The notes below the pieces were generated by a model. It did not search any database and was not told where the DNA came from. It was given only the letters and a program-made list of their open reading frames with translations. This document shows, one piece after another, positions 25,918-35,869 of a DNA stretch of 40,444 nucleotides (the first letter of the stretch is position 1; each line of letters starts with the position of its first letter). This stretch comes from CAZXEJ01 sp964639895 (lineage in GTDB: Bacteria > Desulfobacterota_D > UBA1144 > Nemesobacterales > JADFKM01). The stretch lies in assembly GCA_964639895.1 (NCBI GenBank), contig CAZXEJ010000018.1, positions 1 through 40,444 on the forward strand, read 5' to 3'. Both the position numbers and the translations under genes were made by a program.

Positions 25918-25968
25918 GAGCCGAGAGACCAGCCTGCTACCCCTTGGGTTCGATACCCCCCTCGGCTC
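25918..25968 (+). promoter_or_regulatory. tRNA-like hairpin in the metal-ATPase leader
   Basis: GAGCCGAG (25918-25925) is perfectly complementary to CTCGGCTC (25961-25968), extended outward by GGG/CCC across a small internal loop. Inside, GGGT-TCGAT-ACCC (25946-25958) forms a second hairpin whose loop resembles a tRNA T-loop. There is no D arm or anticodon arm, so it is not a tRNA. Confidence 0.4.
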
Positions 25969-26054
25969 TTGCCCTCCGGTCCGGCCTGATACCGTGGGGG
26001 GCGTGTTCCCATGTGGGGTGGAAGCGGGTAATGTAACGGGCTGTGACGGTCGCT

Positions 26055-26090
26055 CCGCCGGCAATTGTCTCCTGCTTGTGGGTCCGGCGG
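26055..26090 (+). promoter_or_regulatory. second hairpin in the metal-ATPase leader
   Basis: CCGCCGG (26055-26061) pairs perfectly with CCGGCGG (26084-26090) around a 22-nt loop. Seven GC pairs alone could be chance; it matters mainly together with the hairpin 90 nt upstream. Confidence 0.3.
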
Positions 26091-26267
26091 CCATTTCTGC
26101 GGGATCACCAGCGGTGGATTTGGGGCAGAGCGACCCCTTCGGTTGGGGACGGCGCATGGACTTCGATCGAACGCCCCCGCAGAAGGGGCCGCGACGGTCC
26201 AATAGGGGGCGGCGCCATAGCGGATGTGCTGCAACCAAGGTGCAGTCATCCTGTAGATGGAGGACGC

Positions 26268-28232
26268 ATGTGTAGCAACCGATCGTCAATACCGCAGACC
26301 GTAAGCGAGTCTCGGCCCGGTGACCGACGATCCACCTCCGGGGAGGATCCCGTCGGTGGAGGCGGTCGTCCCGCTCATCTCCATCATCACGGTCCCTTAG
26401 ATTGGCGTGAGCTTGGCCGTATAGGGTTCGTGCTCGCCTCGGCGGTGGTCGTGTGGTTCGATCTATTGAAACCGTTGGGTGGTACCACCCCACTCGCCCT
26501 CGTAACCGTGGCGGTGGGGGGTTACCCCATGTTGAGAGAGGCTCTCATACACCTTAGGCACAGGCGGATGACGATGGAGCTTTCGATGTCGATCGCGATC
26601 GTCGCCGCCCTTTCCATCGGGGAATACTTCACGACGCTCGTCATCATATTTTTCGTGCTGGTGGCGGAGGTGCTCGAGGGGCTTACCGTGAGCAGGGGCC
26701 GCCGCGCTATCGGAGACCTGGTGGCGCTGATGCCGCGTACCGCATTGGTGCGCTGCGGCGACGGGGAGCGCGAGGTCGATGTGGAGGGGTTGGCCGAGGG
26801 AGATGTGATCATCGTCAAGCCCGGCGCCGTAGTGCCAGTGGACGGCGTGGTAGTCAGTGGCGGTTCGTTCGTGGATCAGTCGGCCGTAACGGGCGAGGCG
26901 ATGCCGGTTGAGAAGGTCCCGGGCTCCAGCGTATACGCCGGCACCATCAACCAATCGGGAGCGATAGAGGTCCGCACCACACGAGTGGGCCGTGACACGA
27001 CGTTCGGCAGGATAATCGAAGCAGTCGAGAGGGCCGAAGAGACGCGTGCGTTCATACAGAAGACCGCCGATAGGCTGGCCGGCTATCTGGTCTACTTCGC
27101 CATCGGCTGTGCGGTGCTCACATATCTTTTGACCCGCGACGTACGCTCCACGATATCGGTCGTCATAGTGGCCGGGGCCTGCGGCATTGCGGCCGGTACG
27201 CCGCTTGCGATACTTGGGGCCGTGGGTAGGGCGGCTAGGAAGGGGGCTATTGTAAAGGGCGGTCTGTATATTGAGGCCCTATGGCGCGTCGACACAGTGC
27301 TTCTCGACAAGACCGGGACGCTCACCTACGGTACTCCGGTCGTGCATGCCGTTCACCCCTGCCCCGGGGCCAGCATGGAGGCGGTGCTCGAGGCGGCCTC
27401 GGCGGCCGAGAGGCCATCGGAACACCCGCTGGGAGCGGCCATACTGGCCAAGGCGGCCGAGGCGTCTGTCCGGGTGCCCGAGCCGGAGGGGTTCGAATAC
27501 GTGCCGGGTAAGGGTGTGGTGTGTAGGGTGGGGGGCGAGGAAGTGGTGGTCGGGAGCAGGGGGTTTCTTGAGGAGCGTGGCATAGATACCTGGTACTCCA
27601 GGCACGGCGGGGGAGGGTCGACGTGGGTGTTCGTGGGGCGCTGCCGCAGGCTGTTGGGGGCGCTCGAGATCTCCGATGTGCTCCGTCCCGAGGCGGCGCG
27701 GGCCGTGGCCAAGATGCGCGAGATGGGCCTGGAGACGGTCCTGCTTACGGGGGATGCTCGCCATGCGGCCCGGGCGGTGGGAGAGGCGCTCGGGGTGGAC
27801 GAGACGGTGCCCGAGCTGCTTCCCGAGGAGAAGCTCGCCTGGGTGGATCGGCTGCAGGCGCGCGGGCGGAAGGTGGTGATGGTGGGCGACGGCATAAACG
27901 ACGCTCCCGCCCTGATGAGGGCCGACGTGGGGGTGGCCATGGGTTCCGGCACCGACATAGCCCGCGAGAGCGCAGACGTGGTGTTGCTGGGCAACGACCT
28001 GCTCAGGTTCGTCGATACGCTTGCCTTGGCGCGCCGCACGCGCCGCATCATAATGACCAATTTCGCCGGCACGCTTGCGGTCGACGCGCTGGGTGTGGTT
28101 GCGGCGGCACTCGGCTTTCTGAACCCCGTGGCTGCGGCGTTCATCCATGTGACGTCGGAGCTGGTGTTCATAATGAATTCGGCGAGACTCTTGCCCGGAC
28201 CGGCAGCGGCTCGCAGGAGCGGTAGTGGGTGA
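26268..28232 (+). CDS. P1B-like heavy-metal P-type ATPase lacking the CPx motif
   Basis: A 654-residue inner-membrane ATPase. The P-type core is complete: actuator TGE at 208-210, phosphorylation motif DKTGTLT at 347-353, the metal-ATPase SEHP motif near 384-387, TGDARHA, and hinge GDGINDAP at 540-547. The membrane layout (two or more helices before the actuator, two after it, two at the end) is that of P1B metal pumps. However, the helix that normally carries Cys-Pro-Cys/His reads VAGACGIAAGTPLAILG (residues 301-317), so the CPx triad is Gly-Ala-Cys. No N-terminal GMTCxxC domain is present; instead a His cluster (HLHHH near 37-41) precedes the first helix. ATG 26268 is chosen because GGAGG ends 4 nt before it. 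The metal cannot be inferred. Confidence 0.9.
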   Translation: MCSNRSSIPQTVSESRPGDRRSTSGEDPVGGGGRPAHLHHHGPLDWRELGRIGFVLASAVVVWFDLLKPLGGTTPLALVTVAVGGYPMLREALIHLRHRRMTMELSMSIAIVAALSIGEYFTTLVIIFFVLVAEVLEGLTVSRGRRAIGDLVALMPRTALVRCGDGEREVDVEGLAEGDVIIVKPGAVVPVDGVVVSGGSFVDQSAVTGEAMPVEKVPGSSVYAGTINQSGAIEVRTTRVGRDTTFGRIIEAVERAEETRAFIQKTADRLAGYLVYFAIGCAVLTYLLTRDVRSTISVVIVAGACGIAAGTPLAILGAVGRAARKGAIVKGGLYIEALWRVDTVLLDKTGTLTYGTPVVHAVHPCPGASMEAVLEAASAAERPSEHPLGAAILAKAAEASVRVPEPEGFEYVPGKGVVCRVGGEEVVVGSRGFLEERGIDTWYSRHGGGGSTWVFVGRCRRLLGALEISDVLRPEAARAVAKMREMGLETVLLTGDARHAARAVGEALGVDETVPELLPEEKLAWVDRLQARGRKVVMVGDGINDAPALMRADVGVAMGSGTDIARESADVVLLGNDLLRFVDTLALARRTRRIIMTNFAGTLAVDALGVVAAALGFLNPVAAAFIHVTSELVFIMNSARLLPGPAAARRSGSG

Positions 28233-28512
28233 GAGGGGCTTCGCCCGCGGGCGCGTGGGGGCGGTGGCCGTTCGGCACGCATACCGGGGCGGATGGCAAG
28301 GGGATTCTCGCGGTCGGGTCTGGGTGGGCGGCGCGGGGTAAGGGTGCTTGCATGGGGCTCGGCTGAGTGGAGAGCCGCCGCGTCCAGGTGCAGCCCGGTA
28401 TGCCCGGGGAGGCTGGAGCGGTACGTCGGGTTCGCCCTGACTCGACGGGGCAGGGGGGTGAGTCGCGGGTGTTCCTCGACGGCCAGGCCGTGGGCCGGAT
28501 CGGCTCTTCATC
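28233..28512. other. 280-bp convergent gap
   Basis: This lies between the metal ATPase (+) and the ftsH 3' end (-). It begins with a short GGGC-TTC-GCCC hairpin near 28237. No gene or clear terminator with a T tract was seen. Confidence 0.45.
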
Positions 28513-30504
<1,992 letters not shown>

Positions 30505-30647
30505 TTGTGGCTCCGCTGCGTTGTGACTTAAAGCTGTTAAGCACGATCCCTACGAGGCGATCTCACGCGCCGCCGCGTACCGGCTTGTGCGGGGGCGGGC
30601 CGCTGAGGCCCAGAGTCCCCTTTCGGTCCGGTCAGCCGTACAACGAT

Positions 30648-30676
30648 AGTGTACTTATCTTGCAGCGTCTTGAAAA
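30648..30676 (-). promoter_or_regulatory. putative ftsH promoter
   Basis: On the minus strand TTTTCA (30671-30676) and TACACT (30648-30653) are spaced by 17 bp, about 145 bp before the ftsH ATG. Both match sigma70 boxes at four of six positions. Confidence 0.35.
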
Positions 30677-30814
30677 GATCGGCGGATTCCGGCTGCTTAT
30701 CCAACCCCTGCACCGGGGCCCTTCCTCCCCCCCGCTACTGCGTTTACGGTAGGGTCCGCAGCTCGATCGGGGCGGCAGGGCCGCGTGTTGGAGTGTGTTG
30801 CTTCTCACTCGAGG

Positions 30815-30843
30815 TTGACGTAGGTTCCATATGATAATATTTT
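30815..30843 (+). promoter_or_regulatory. putative promoter of the permease gene
   Basis: TTGACG (30815-30820) is followed after 17 bp by TATTTT (30838-30843), in a local AT-rich stretch 53 bp before the chosen ATG. Confidence 0.45.
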
Positions 30844-30895
30844 GTTCTGTCGAGCGGCGGGCGACCTACGGCGACTTCCTCGTCACTTTCAACCC

Positions 30896-33226
30896 ATGGA
30901 GAAGCCCACTCAACTCAGCAACACCCGGACGGTCGTCCTCAGTCGCAACCTGGGTCTCCTCGACGTGACCATGGTCGGGGTGGGGGCGATGATCGGGGCG
31001 GGCATCTTCGTTCTCACCGGCATCGCCGCCGGTACGGCGGGCCCCTCGCTCATTCTGGTATTCGCCCTGAACGCCGTGGTCACCACCTTGACCGCAATGG
31101 TATACGCCGAGCTCGGATCGGCCATCCCCGAGGCCGGCGGAGGATACCTGTGGGTGAAGGAGGGACTGCCCGGTTGGAACGCCTTCCTGGCGGGATGGAT
31201 GAGCTGGTTCGCCCATGCCGTGGCGGGAAGCCTCTACGCATTGGGGTTCGGTGCCTATCTGGAGCTTTTCGTGCGAGGTGCGCAGGTGCCGTGGTTGGCC
31301 GCCCACGCGGACGTCCTCACCAAGCCCGTGGCCGTGGCCATAGCGCTCGTATTCGTTGGCATAAACTTCAAGGGGGTCTCCGAAACCGGCAAGGTGGGCA
31401 ACGTCGTCACTTTGGGCAAGATCGCCATACTGCTCATCTTCATAGGAAGTGGTCTCTGGGCCGTCATCACCCACCCACATTACATGCAGAAGTTCACCCC
31501 ATTTGCTCCCCACGGTGTGGTCGGCATACTGAGCGCGATGGGCCTTACGTTCATCGCCTTCGAAGGCTACGAGATAATCGTTCAGGCCGGAGAGGAGGTC
31601 CGGCGTCCCAGGGAGAACATACCCAAGGCCATATTCCTGTCGTTGTTGATAACCATACCGCTCTACATACTGGTAGCCTTCGCGGCCATAGCCGCCGTGA
31701 ACACGCCCACGGGGGCACCTACGTGGCAGTGGCTGGGCAGCTACGCCGAGCTCGGCCTCGCCGAAGCGGCCAGGCAGTTCATGCCTCTGGGGACGACGCT
31801 TCTACTGGTGGGTGGTCTGCTCTCGACCATGAGTGCTCTGAACGCGACCACGTTCTCCTCGACCCGCGTCTCCTTCGCCCTGGGCCGCGACGGCAGCCTG
31901 CCTTCGGTGCTGGGTGCCATTCATCCCCGTACACGTACCCCGTATGCGGCGCTCCTGGTGAGCGGTGCTCTCATCATACTCGTAGCCGTCGCGCTTCCCA
32001 TAAAGGATGTCGCTGCGGCCACCAGCGTCATGTTTCTGCTGCTGTTCCTGCAGGTCAACCTGGCGGCGATCACGTTGAGAAAGAAGTACGCGAGGCGGCT
32101 GCGCTACGGCTACCTCGTTCCTTTCTTCCCCTTGGTTCCCTATCTCAGCATCGTTATGATCCTCGTACTCTCCCTATTCATGTTGAACTTCTCTCTTACG
32201 GCGTGGCTCTTCGTCGTTGGGTGGCTGGGCGCAGGGTTCGTGGTCTATGGTTTCTATGCCTCGCGGCAGGAGAGGGAGAAGGTACTTACCCCGGTATTGC
32301 TCGGAGCGACGGCAACCGCCGCTCCCAGACGCGAGGAGAAGGTGCTGGTGGCCACGGCGAATCCCGAGACGGCCGAGGCGCTCATGAGGGTGGGAGCCGC
32401 GCTTGCCGGACCAAGGGGCGGGAGATTGATAGCGCTCCACGTGCTCACGGTGCCGATGCAGACGCCGCTTACGGCCGCTTGGCCTCTGGTGGGAAAGGTT
32501 ACACCGCTCCTGGAGGCGGCGGTTCGTCTCGAGGAGCGGCTCGGCGTGGACGTCAGTCCCCTGGTAAGGCTCGCCCACCAGCCGTATCAGGCCATCGTCG
32601 AGACGGCCGAGGAGAGGGAGGTCGATTTCGTCGTCCTCGGGTGGCGGGGTTCCTCCGGGGGGTCCTATGCCGTGCTGGGATCGAACATAGACAAGGTCGT
32701 GAAGTTCGTACCCTGCAACGTGGTGGTTGCACAGCACACGGTGAGGGTGCCGGCGGGCAGAGTGTTGATTCCGATTGCGGACCTCTCCAACGCTCCGGTG
32801 ATGTGTGCCTTGGGCCTTGCGATGTTCGATCGGTCTGCCGCAGGGGGGATGGTTGAGCTGCTACACGTGGTGCCGCCGGGCACGGGGAAGCAAGAGATCG
32901 AGAGACGCGCCCGTGAAATAATGGAGCTTCTCGAGGATGTGAGGGAGGTGGATGCGGGGTTGGATCCGCGCCTGCGCGTCTCGGTCGAGCCCGCTTCGGA
33001 CGTTGTATCACACATAGTATCGCGGACACACGAGAGCGACCTGCTCATCGTGGGTTCATCCCAGGAAACGTGGTTGAGGAGAAAGATATTGGGCGAGAAG
33101 CCGTATCTCATTGCTCACCGTTCCCATTGTCCGGTGATAATGCTGAGCCCGGCCACGAACAGGGTGAGATTCGGCATCCAGACCTTTTTCCAGTTCTTCC
33201 GCGAGATCGAGAGCTCTTCCCCCTGA
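30896..33226 (+). CDS. APC-superfamily amino-acid permease with two C-terminal universal-stress (Usp) domains
   Basis: A 776-residue protein. The first ~470 residues are an APC transporter with about 12 membrane helices. The signature opening VGVGAMIGAGIFVLTGIAAG and the later EAGGGYLWVKEGLPGW and FIAFEGYEIIVQAGEEVRRP are typical of cationic-amino-acid/APC members. Two Usp-like Rossmann domains follow: one from EEKVLVATANPETAE (about 477) to NVVVAQH, with VDFVVLGWRGSSGG, and a second from VPAGRVLIPIADLSNAP to CPVIMLSP, with SDLLIVGSSQETWLRRKILGEK. Usp domains often bind ATP or report energy state, so the transporter may be gated by nucleotide; that is inference. ATG 30896 matches the family start; an upstream TTG at 30842 is less likely. 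No Shine-Dalgarno is visible. A two-TM protein gene follows. Confidence 0.92.
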   Translation: MEKPTQLSNTRTVVLSRNLGLLDVTMVGVGAMIGAGIFVLTGIAAGTAGPSLILVFALNAVVTTLTAMVYAELGSAIPEAGGGYLWVKEGLPGWNAFLAGWMSWFAHAVAGSLYALGFGAYLELFVRGAQVPWLAAHADVLTKPVAVAIALVFVGINFKGVSETGKVGNVVTLGKIAILLIFIGSGLWAVITHPHYMQKFTPFAPHGVVGILSAMGLTFIAFEGYEIIVQAGEEVRRPRENIPKAIFLSLLITIPLYILVAFAAIAAVNTPTGAPTWQWLGSYAELGLAEAARQFMPLGTTLLLVGGLLSTMSALNATTFSSTRVSFALGRDGSLPSVLGAIHPRTRTPYAALLVSGALIILVAVALPIKDVAAATSVMFLLLFLQVNLAAITLRKKYARRLRYGYLVPFFPLVPYLSIVMILVLSLFMLNFSLTAWLFVVGWLGAGFVVYGFYASRQEREKVLTPVLLGATATAAPRREEKVLVATANPETAEALMRVGAALAGPRGGRLIALHVLTVPMQTPLTAAWPLVGKVTPLLEAAVRLEERLGVDVSPLVRLAHQPYQAIVETAEEREVDFVVLGWRGSSGGSYAVLGSNIDKVVKFVPCNVVVAQHTVRVPAGRVLIPIADLSNAPVMCALGLAMFDRSAAGGMVELLHVVPPGTGKQEIERRAREIMELLEDVREVDAGLDPRLRVSVEPASDVVSHIVSRTHESDLLIVGSSQETWLRRKILGEKPYLIAHRSHCPVIMLSPATNRVRFGIQTFFQFFREIESSSP

Positions 33227-33268
33227 TTGGAAGGTGGTGGAGGGCTAGACACAGGGAGGTGCGGCGAG

Positions 33269-33541
33269 TTGTCCTACGAAGACTTGCAGAGATTGGGCCT
33301 TCTCAAGAGGGAGGAGGGCGGGAATCCCTACCTCAAAGGACCCGGCCCGTTCAGACTTCCCTTCCTCGTTGCTGCCTTGTCGTCCGTTGCGGGTTGCGTC
33401 CTCATGTACGCGGGCGGCGGCCGCCTGCTCACGTGGGTGGGCGTTGTGGTGTTCTTCTTCTCCCTCTTCCTCTTTACATTCACGTCCATCAGGTTCGTGG
33501 AGTCCGTGTCGCGCTCGGATTGCGGCCCCGACGGTGCCTAG
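33269..33541 (+). CDS. small two-TM membrane protein of unknown function
   Basis: A 90-residue protein with a soluble N-terminus (SYEDLQRLGLLKREEG) and two hydrophobic helices (about 29-48 and 53-75) that place both ends on the same side. I do not recognise the family. The TTG at 33269 is preferred because GGGAGG (33254-33259) lies 9 nt upstream; a longer frame from 33227 has no such signal. It sits 42 bp behind the permease-Usp gene and is probably cotranscribed, so it may be a small accessory subunit; that is inference. Confidence 0.6.
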   Translation: MSYEDLQRLGLLKREEGGNPYLKGPGPFRLPFLVAALSSVAGCVLMYAGGGRLLTWVGVVVFFFSLFLFTFTSIRFVESVSRSDCGPDGA

Positions 33542-33641
33542 GACCACGTCCCGGCCGTGCGCCCGAGCCGGTTTTCCCGACGGCGACCCCAGGGTATATT
33601 GTTTCCCCAGGCCGTACCCGTCGGTAGGAGTGGCTGCTGAC

Positions 33642-33663
33642 GGCGATCGGCGCCTGCTTTTTT
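33642..33663 (+). terminator. weak intrinsic terminator after the permease operon
   Basis: GGCG-ATCGG-CGCC (33642-33654) is followed by TGC and six T residues (33658-33663). The stem is short, but this is one of the few true T tracts following a stem in the window. Confidence 0.4.
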
Positions 33664-34244
33664 GATGGTCACGGCGCAGATCTCACCGTGCGCAGGACTC
33701 GTATCCGGCACCGCCGTGTCCGGTCCGGCTAAGCACTACAGGTGCAACTCCCATGGCATGCGCTTCTCGAGTGGCCGGTTGGGCAAGGACGACCCACCGG
33801 CGATACCCTCGCTGCCGGGTGTCCATGTTGTACGCATTGGAGTGGGGGGCCGGCACCGGGGGGGAGGGGAGTGCGGCGAGGAGAAGGTCTCCGTCGTCGA
33901 TTTCCTTCTGCGGAGAGAAGGGTGGTTGTGCGGGCCGGAGGTTATCTTTTGTTTGTAGGCGGGGCGGCGGCGAGCACCGCGCCTCGGCCGGCAGCGACGG
34001 GTTTGTGGGGGGATGCGCCGCCTAAAGGGAGATGGATCCTGACTGACGTATACCTTGTGTGAGCGCACCGGGGGTTCGGAGGTTCCATCGGCGTGCTTGC
34101 GGCCGGATGCGGCCCGGCTTGGGGGGAATGGACCGGACTCCGCCACGGTAGCGACTCCCCACGCGTTTCCCCACCCGCAGGTGTTTCCCTCTCCCCTATG
34201 TGCGTGGAGTGTGGGCGCCGCAGCCGCCTGCGTGGTCTGGACCG

Positions 34245-34283
34245 TTCCATATCGCATTGGATTTCGATATGATTGTGATGGAA
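34245..34283. promoter_or_regulatory. AT-rich inverted repeat, possible operator/promoter
   Basis: CATATCG (34248-34254) and CGATATG (34265-34271) form an inverted repeat with a 10-bp spacer, with outer TTCC/GGAA arms at 34245-34248 and 34280-34283. TATGAT (34268-34273) within it is a five-of-six -10 box. It lies about 300 bp before the glycosyltransferase. Confidence 0.35.
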
Positions 34284-34582
34284 TCGCCCGTTTAATCCAT
34301 GCGAATGGGCGGCGTACGCGGGGCGGCGCAGGCGTAGGAGGGTTTGCGGTGGAGACCGGGAGGGTAGGCGGTTTAAGCCCCAGGTGTGGGGAAGAGCGCT
34401 CTCTCTTGTCGCCGACCGCCGCCTGTGAGGGAGAGAGGCGGTGTGATGTTGTGTGCATGGTGCCCGTAGGCGTGGGAGGGAAGCTTCGAGGAGCGGGACC
34501 TGCGCGGTTCTCCCATCCTCCTGGAGTGTCTCTTGCTGCCGGGGGGCCTGCATGATGGAGGCCACGGCCGGGCATACCTTGG

Positions 34583-35869
34583 ATGAAGCCGGAGGGAGGA
34601 GAGTTGATAAGCGAGATCGTCAATCCCGAAAGGGTACTTTCAGCCGACATCGTGGTGGGCATTCCTTCTTACAACGAGGCCGACAACATAGCCGTTCCTG
34701 CGTCGGTCGCCTCGCAGGGGCTCAGGGCCTTTTATCCCGGGCGGAGGGCTGTACTGGTCAACGTCGATAACGCCTCGCCCGACGGGACACGGGAGGCGTT
34801 CCTTGATACCAAGACCGAGGTACCCAAGATATACGTGTCGTCTCCACCCGATCTGCGGGGCAAGGGGGTGAACGTGAGGAACCTGTTCCGCGTCTCGTTC
34901 GAACTGGGAGCCGAGTACGTAATATTGCTCGACGCCGATCTCAAGAGCATAACTCCCAGGTGGATCGAGGAGCTCATGGAGCCTCTGCTGGAGGGGTTCG
35001 ATTTCGTCGTTCCCATCTATTCTCGCCACAAGTACGACGGTACCATTACGAACAACATCGTCTACCCCATGACGCGCATGCTGTACGGGCTCAGGGTCCG
35101 TCAGCCCATAGCCGGGGACTTCGCCATCTCGGGGAAGTTGTTGCGCTGTTACCTGGTGGAGAAGAGCTGGACGCGCGACGTGTTCGGGTTCGGTATCGAC
35201 ATCTGGCTTACAACCGTAGCCATATGCCGCAACTTCAACGTGTGTCAGACGTTCCTTGGTACGCCGAAGTCCCATCGCAACAAGGAGCCCGCCTCACTGG
35301 GCAGGATGTTCAAGGAGGTCGTCGGCACCATGTTCCACCTGATGACGGAGTTTGCCTATCTGTGGAAGAACACCGACCGCTCGCGTCCGAGCGTCATATA
35401 TGGATTCGGACTGGGCGCCTTCAAGACCCCTCCGCCGGTGCCGGTCGACAAGGCCGCCCTCCACAACAGTTTTCTCAAGGGGTACGAGAGGTACGGGCAC
35501 GTATGGAAGAGGGTGCTGTCGGAGGAGTCACGCAGGACTCTCGAAGAGTCGCTCGACCTTGGAGTCGAGCACTACGTGGTGCCGGCCGATATCTGGGTCA
35601 AGGCGATTATGGAGTTTGCGGTGGCGAGCTGTGCGGCCGGCGATGAAATGGACGAGATGCTCGATGCGTTCATCCCGCTATACTACGCCTGTACGCTGTC
35701 CTATGTGAACAGGACGGCTTCGTGCTCGCTGGAAGAGGCCGAGCTCTACATAGATGACTATTGCAGGCTGTTCGAGGAGAACAAGCCGTACTTGGTGGAG
35801 AGGTGGGACGGAGCGCGGGTGGAAGGATCCTACGACGGCATAGCTCGCTTGCTGCGCGGCGAGGTGTGA
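34583..35869 (+). CDS. GT-A fold glycosyltransferase, GT78/GT81-like (mannosylglycerate or glucosyl-3-phosphoglycerate synthase type)
   Basis: A 428-residue cytosolic enzyme. The nucleotide-sugar fold opens with IVVGIPSYNEADNI (22-35); the metal-binding LLDADLKSITPRW is at 115-127 (DAD 117-119); then come GKGVNVRNLFRVS, PMTRMLYGLRVRQPIAGDFAISG and FGFGIDIWLTTVA. The LDADxxxxxPxW and IAGD/GIDxW features and the roughly 400-residue size with a helical C-terminal domain resemble mannosylglycerate synthase (GT78) and glucosyl-3-phosphoglycerate synthase (GT81), which make compatible solutes in thermophiles and halotolerant bacteria. Assignment beyond retaining GT-A transferase is inference. Start: ATG 34583 has no Shine-Dalgarno, whereas TTG 34604, with GGAGGG 7 nt upstream, would give 421 residues. 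No phosphatase gene is adjacent. Confidence 0.8.
   Translation: MKPEGGELISEIVNPERVLSADIVVGIPSYNEADNIAVPASVASQGLRAFYPGRRAVLVNVDNASPDGTREAFLDTKTEVPKIYVSSPPDLRGKGVNVRNLFRVSFELGAEYVILLDADLKSITPRWIEELMEPLLEGFDFVVPIYSRHKYDGTITNNIVYPMTRMLYGLRVRQPIAGDFAISGKLLRCYLVEKSWTRDVFGFGIDIWLTTVAICRNFNVCQTFLGTPKSHRNKEPASLGRMFKEVVGTMFHLMTEFAYLWKNTDRSRPSVIYGFGLGAFKTPPPVPVDKAALHNSFLKGYERYGHVWKRVLSEESRRTLEESLDLGVEHYVVPADIWVKAIMEFAVASCAAGDEMDEMLDAFIPLYYACTLSYVNRTASCSLEEAELYIDDYCRLFEENKPYLVERWDGARVEGSYDGIARLLRGEV

Larger units (their letters stand above)
25457..26267. other. 811-bp divergent region with the metal-ATPase leader
   Basis: This lies between the beta-helix gene (-) and the P-type ATPase (+). A TGTATA/TATACA box about 30 bp before the beta-helix ATG may be its -10, without a good -35. 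A plausible plus-strand promoter (25796-25823) would give a leader of about 440 nt before the ATPase start, containing hairpins at 25918-25968 and 26055-26090. The plus frame of the ATPase is open back to about 26043, but the translated extension has no family features. Confidence 0.5.
30505..30895. other. 391-bp divergent promoter region
   Basis: This lies between ftsH (-) and the permease (+). It holds one candidate promoter for each. No ORF or RNA gene is supported. Confidence 0.5.
33542..34582. other. 1041-bp gap without a supported gene
   Basis: This lies between the permease operon and the glycosyltransferase, same strand. Frames of up to about 300 codons that span or cross it lack family features, start signals and normal codon use. 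It holds a short terminator (33642-33663), a 9-bp bulged hairpin (33774-33801), two mutually exclusive 6-bp hairpins (33882-33916), and an AT-rich inverted repeat (34245-34283) with a TATGAT box at 34268-34273 that may belong to a promoter for the downstream gene. Otherwise I see nothing assignable. Confidence 0.5.

Noticed and set aside
25861..25950. Cobalamin riboswitch upstream of the metal ATPase
   Set aside because: Only the 3' GAGACCAGCCTGC-like part resembles the consensus; the GGTG...TCC and CCACTGT core elements are not found. Kept only as a hint in the leader finding.
25918..25968. tRNA gene suggested by GGGTTCGATACCC
   Set aside because: The T-loop-like hairpin and an 8-bp outer stem are present, but there is no D arm or anticodon arm and only 35 nt between the stem halves.
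26043..26267. N-terminal extension of the metal ATPase from an upstream start
   Set aside because: The added 75 residues are Arg/Pro-rich with no family match, while ATG 26268 has GGAGG just upstream.
33882..33916. H-type pseudoknot
   Set aside because: The connecting loops are 0 and 1 nt, too short to cross 6-bp helices, so the two stems are more likely alternatives.
33542..34582. Overlapping frames of 100-308 codons in the gap
   Set aside because: Arg/Pro/Gly-rich translations on both strands, no ribosome sites and no domain features; typical of stop-poor GC-rich noncoding DNA.
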